Assembly: GCA_016806645.1 (NCBI GenBank)
Contig: JACSYO010001682.1
Coordinates: forward strand, 2,388,501-2,452,500
Length of the DNA stretch: 64,000 bases
Direction of reading: 5' to 3'
From: Ophiodon elongatus
Lineage: Eukaryota; Chordata; Actinopteri; Perciformes; Hexagrammidae
The notes beneath the pieces are model-generated. The model was given only the letters and a program-made list of their open reading frames with translations, was not told the DNA's origin and did not search any database. The position numbers and the translations under genes were made by a program. Positions 63,630 to 64,000 of the stretch are shown here, piece by piece; position 1 is the stretch's first letter; each line of letters begins with the position of its first letter.

Positions 63630-64000
63630 CGGGGTTAAACTACTGTCAGGTAGAGAGCTGGTGTGGCTGGTCGTTCTGTGTCACACCTCACACTCAGGAG
63701 GAAGGGAGAAGCAGTCGGCTGTTCAAGGTCATGAGGGGGAGCAGAGGTCTTTTAAAGTTCTGCGGGTTATAAAAAGAGGCTCGGGCTGTGCTGCGTCCTG
63801 CCTTTACCTCCACGGAGACAACCACGTGGTTTTAGAAAACAAAAAAATGCCTCTCTGAAGACGGTAGCGGTCGGGTGGTGCTGCAGGTGGAGGTGTTCGG
63901 CACCAGCAGGGAAACCGGTGCTCGTCCAGATACTGAAGCGGTACAGCAGAAGGAAAAGAAGCGAGCGGAGCTTCAGCTCACCCGGTCGGCCTTGTGGTCC

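Larger units (their letters stand above)
59861..64000. other. No recognised exon; possible minus-strand 3' UTR
   Basis: Just left of this block, TTTATT (AATAAA on the minus strand) occurs at 59344-59349, 59360-59365 and 59391-59396. A gene to the right on the minus strand, such as man1a1 expected from synteny, could end here, but I see no coding sequence. At the very edge the minus strand has GACCGG|GTGAGC (63981-63976), which could be an exon end, with only 19 bases of any exon in view. Confidence 0.2.

Noticed and set aside
63976..64000. Minus-strand short frame DHKADRVS with a stop, or a donor at GTGAGC
   Set aside because: Only 19-25 bases are available, so neither a C-terminus nor an exon edge can be judged.
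1..64000. A new multi-gene defence, CRISPR-like or mobile gene system
   Set aside because: The sequence is animal intronic and intergenic DNA with one exon; no clustered coding genes or repeat-spacer arrays were seen.

Overview
This window looks like ordinary teleost fish genomic DNA, probably percomorph-like. Dense CA/GT microsatellites, several fish-type MITEs, a broken Tc1-like element of a common fish type and non-LTR retrotransposon tails all point that way. It is AT-rich, gene-poor and mostly intronic or intergenic. I found no bacterial operon, CRISPR array, rRNA or convincing tRNA.

One coding feature is well supported: the first coding exon of a FAM184A-type coiled-coil protein gene on the minus strand (35378-35539). 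It opens at a strong-context ATG, ends at a consensus splice donor, and its conserved end reads LHLKMSKKIAQLTK. It sits in a CpG-rich block (about 35270-36060) that is the likely promoter. About 620 bp upstream of the ATG lies an 18-bp tandem repeat (36156-36237) that carries five copies of TACGTG. FAM184 genes are known for a long coiled-coil-coding second exon. No such open frame lies on the minus strand below 35378, so positions 1-35377 are most simply read as intron 1, which would run off the left edge.

Left part (1-35377, presumed intron 1): microsatellites, degenerate hAT-like and other MITEs (3673-4469, 5320-5779, 9652-9890, 16672-16757, 17284-17530, 30020-30178), an inverted-repeat-bounded segment (21971-22530), a 20-bp perfect-stem hairpin (14466-14529), and several RFX X-box-like sites including one perfect palindrome (13473-13486). 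Two minus-strand fragments (20009-20359 and 21011-21097) faintly resemble a transmembrane exon and a signal-peptide exon of an immune-type receptor. I treat them as weak candidates.

Right part (36060-64000, upstream of the FAM184A exon): a broken Tc1-like element (37720-38682), two fish MITEs that begin with TTTAAAGGGCCAGTG (51239-51305 and 57952-58449, the latter hosting a G-rich 9-bp minisatellite that makes a false 218-residue ORF), a non-LTR tail (48315-48738), a second copy of the 3.7 kb MITE in opposite orientation (53600-54476), and a 155-bp segment at 56821-56975 that is a near-identical, internally deleted copy of 52207-52452 flanked by short direct repeats. Three CTCF-like motifs are in convergent orientation. 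From vertebrate synteny the next gene to the right would be man1a1 on the same strand, but I could not recognise any of its exons.

I did not find a new multi-gene system here. The most notable items are the templated duplication with target-site-like repeats, the hairpin, the TACGTG array at the promoter and the X-box cluster in the presumed intron.
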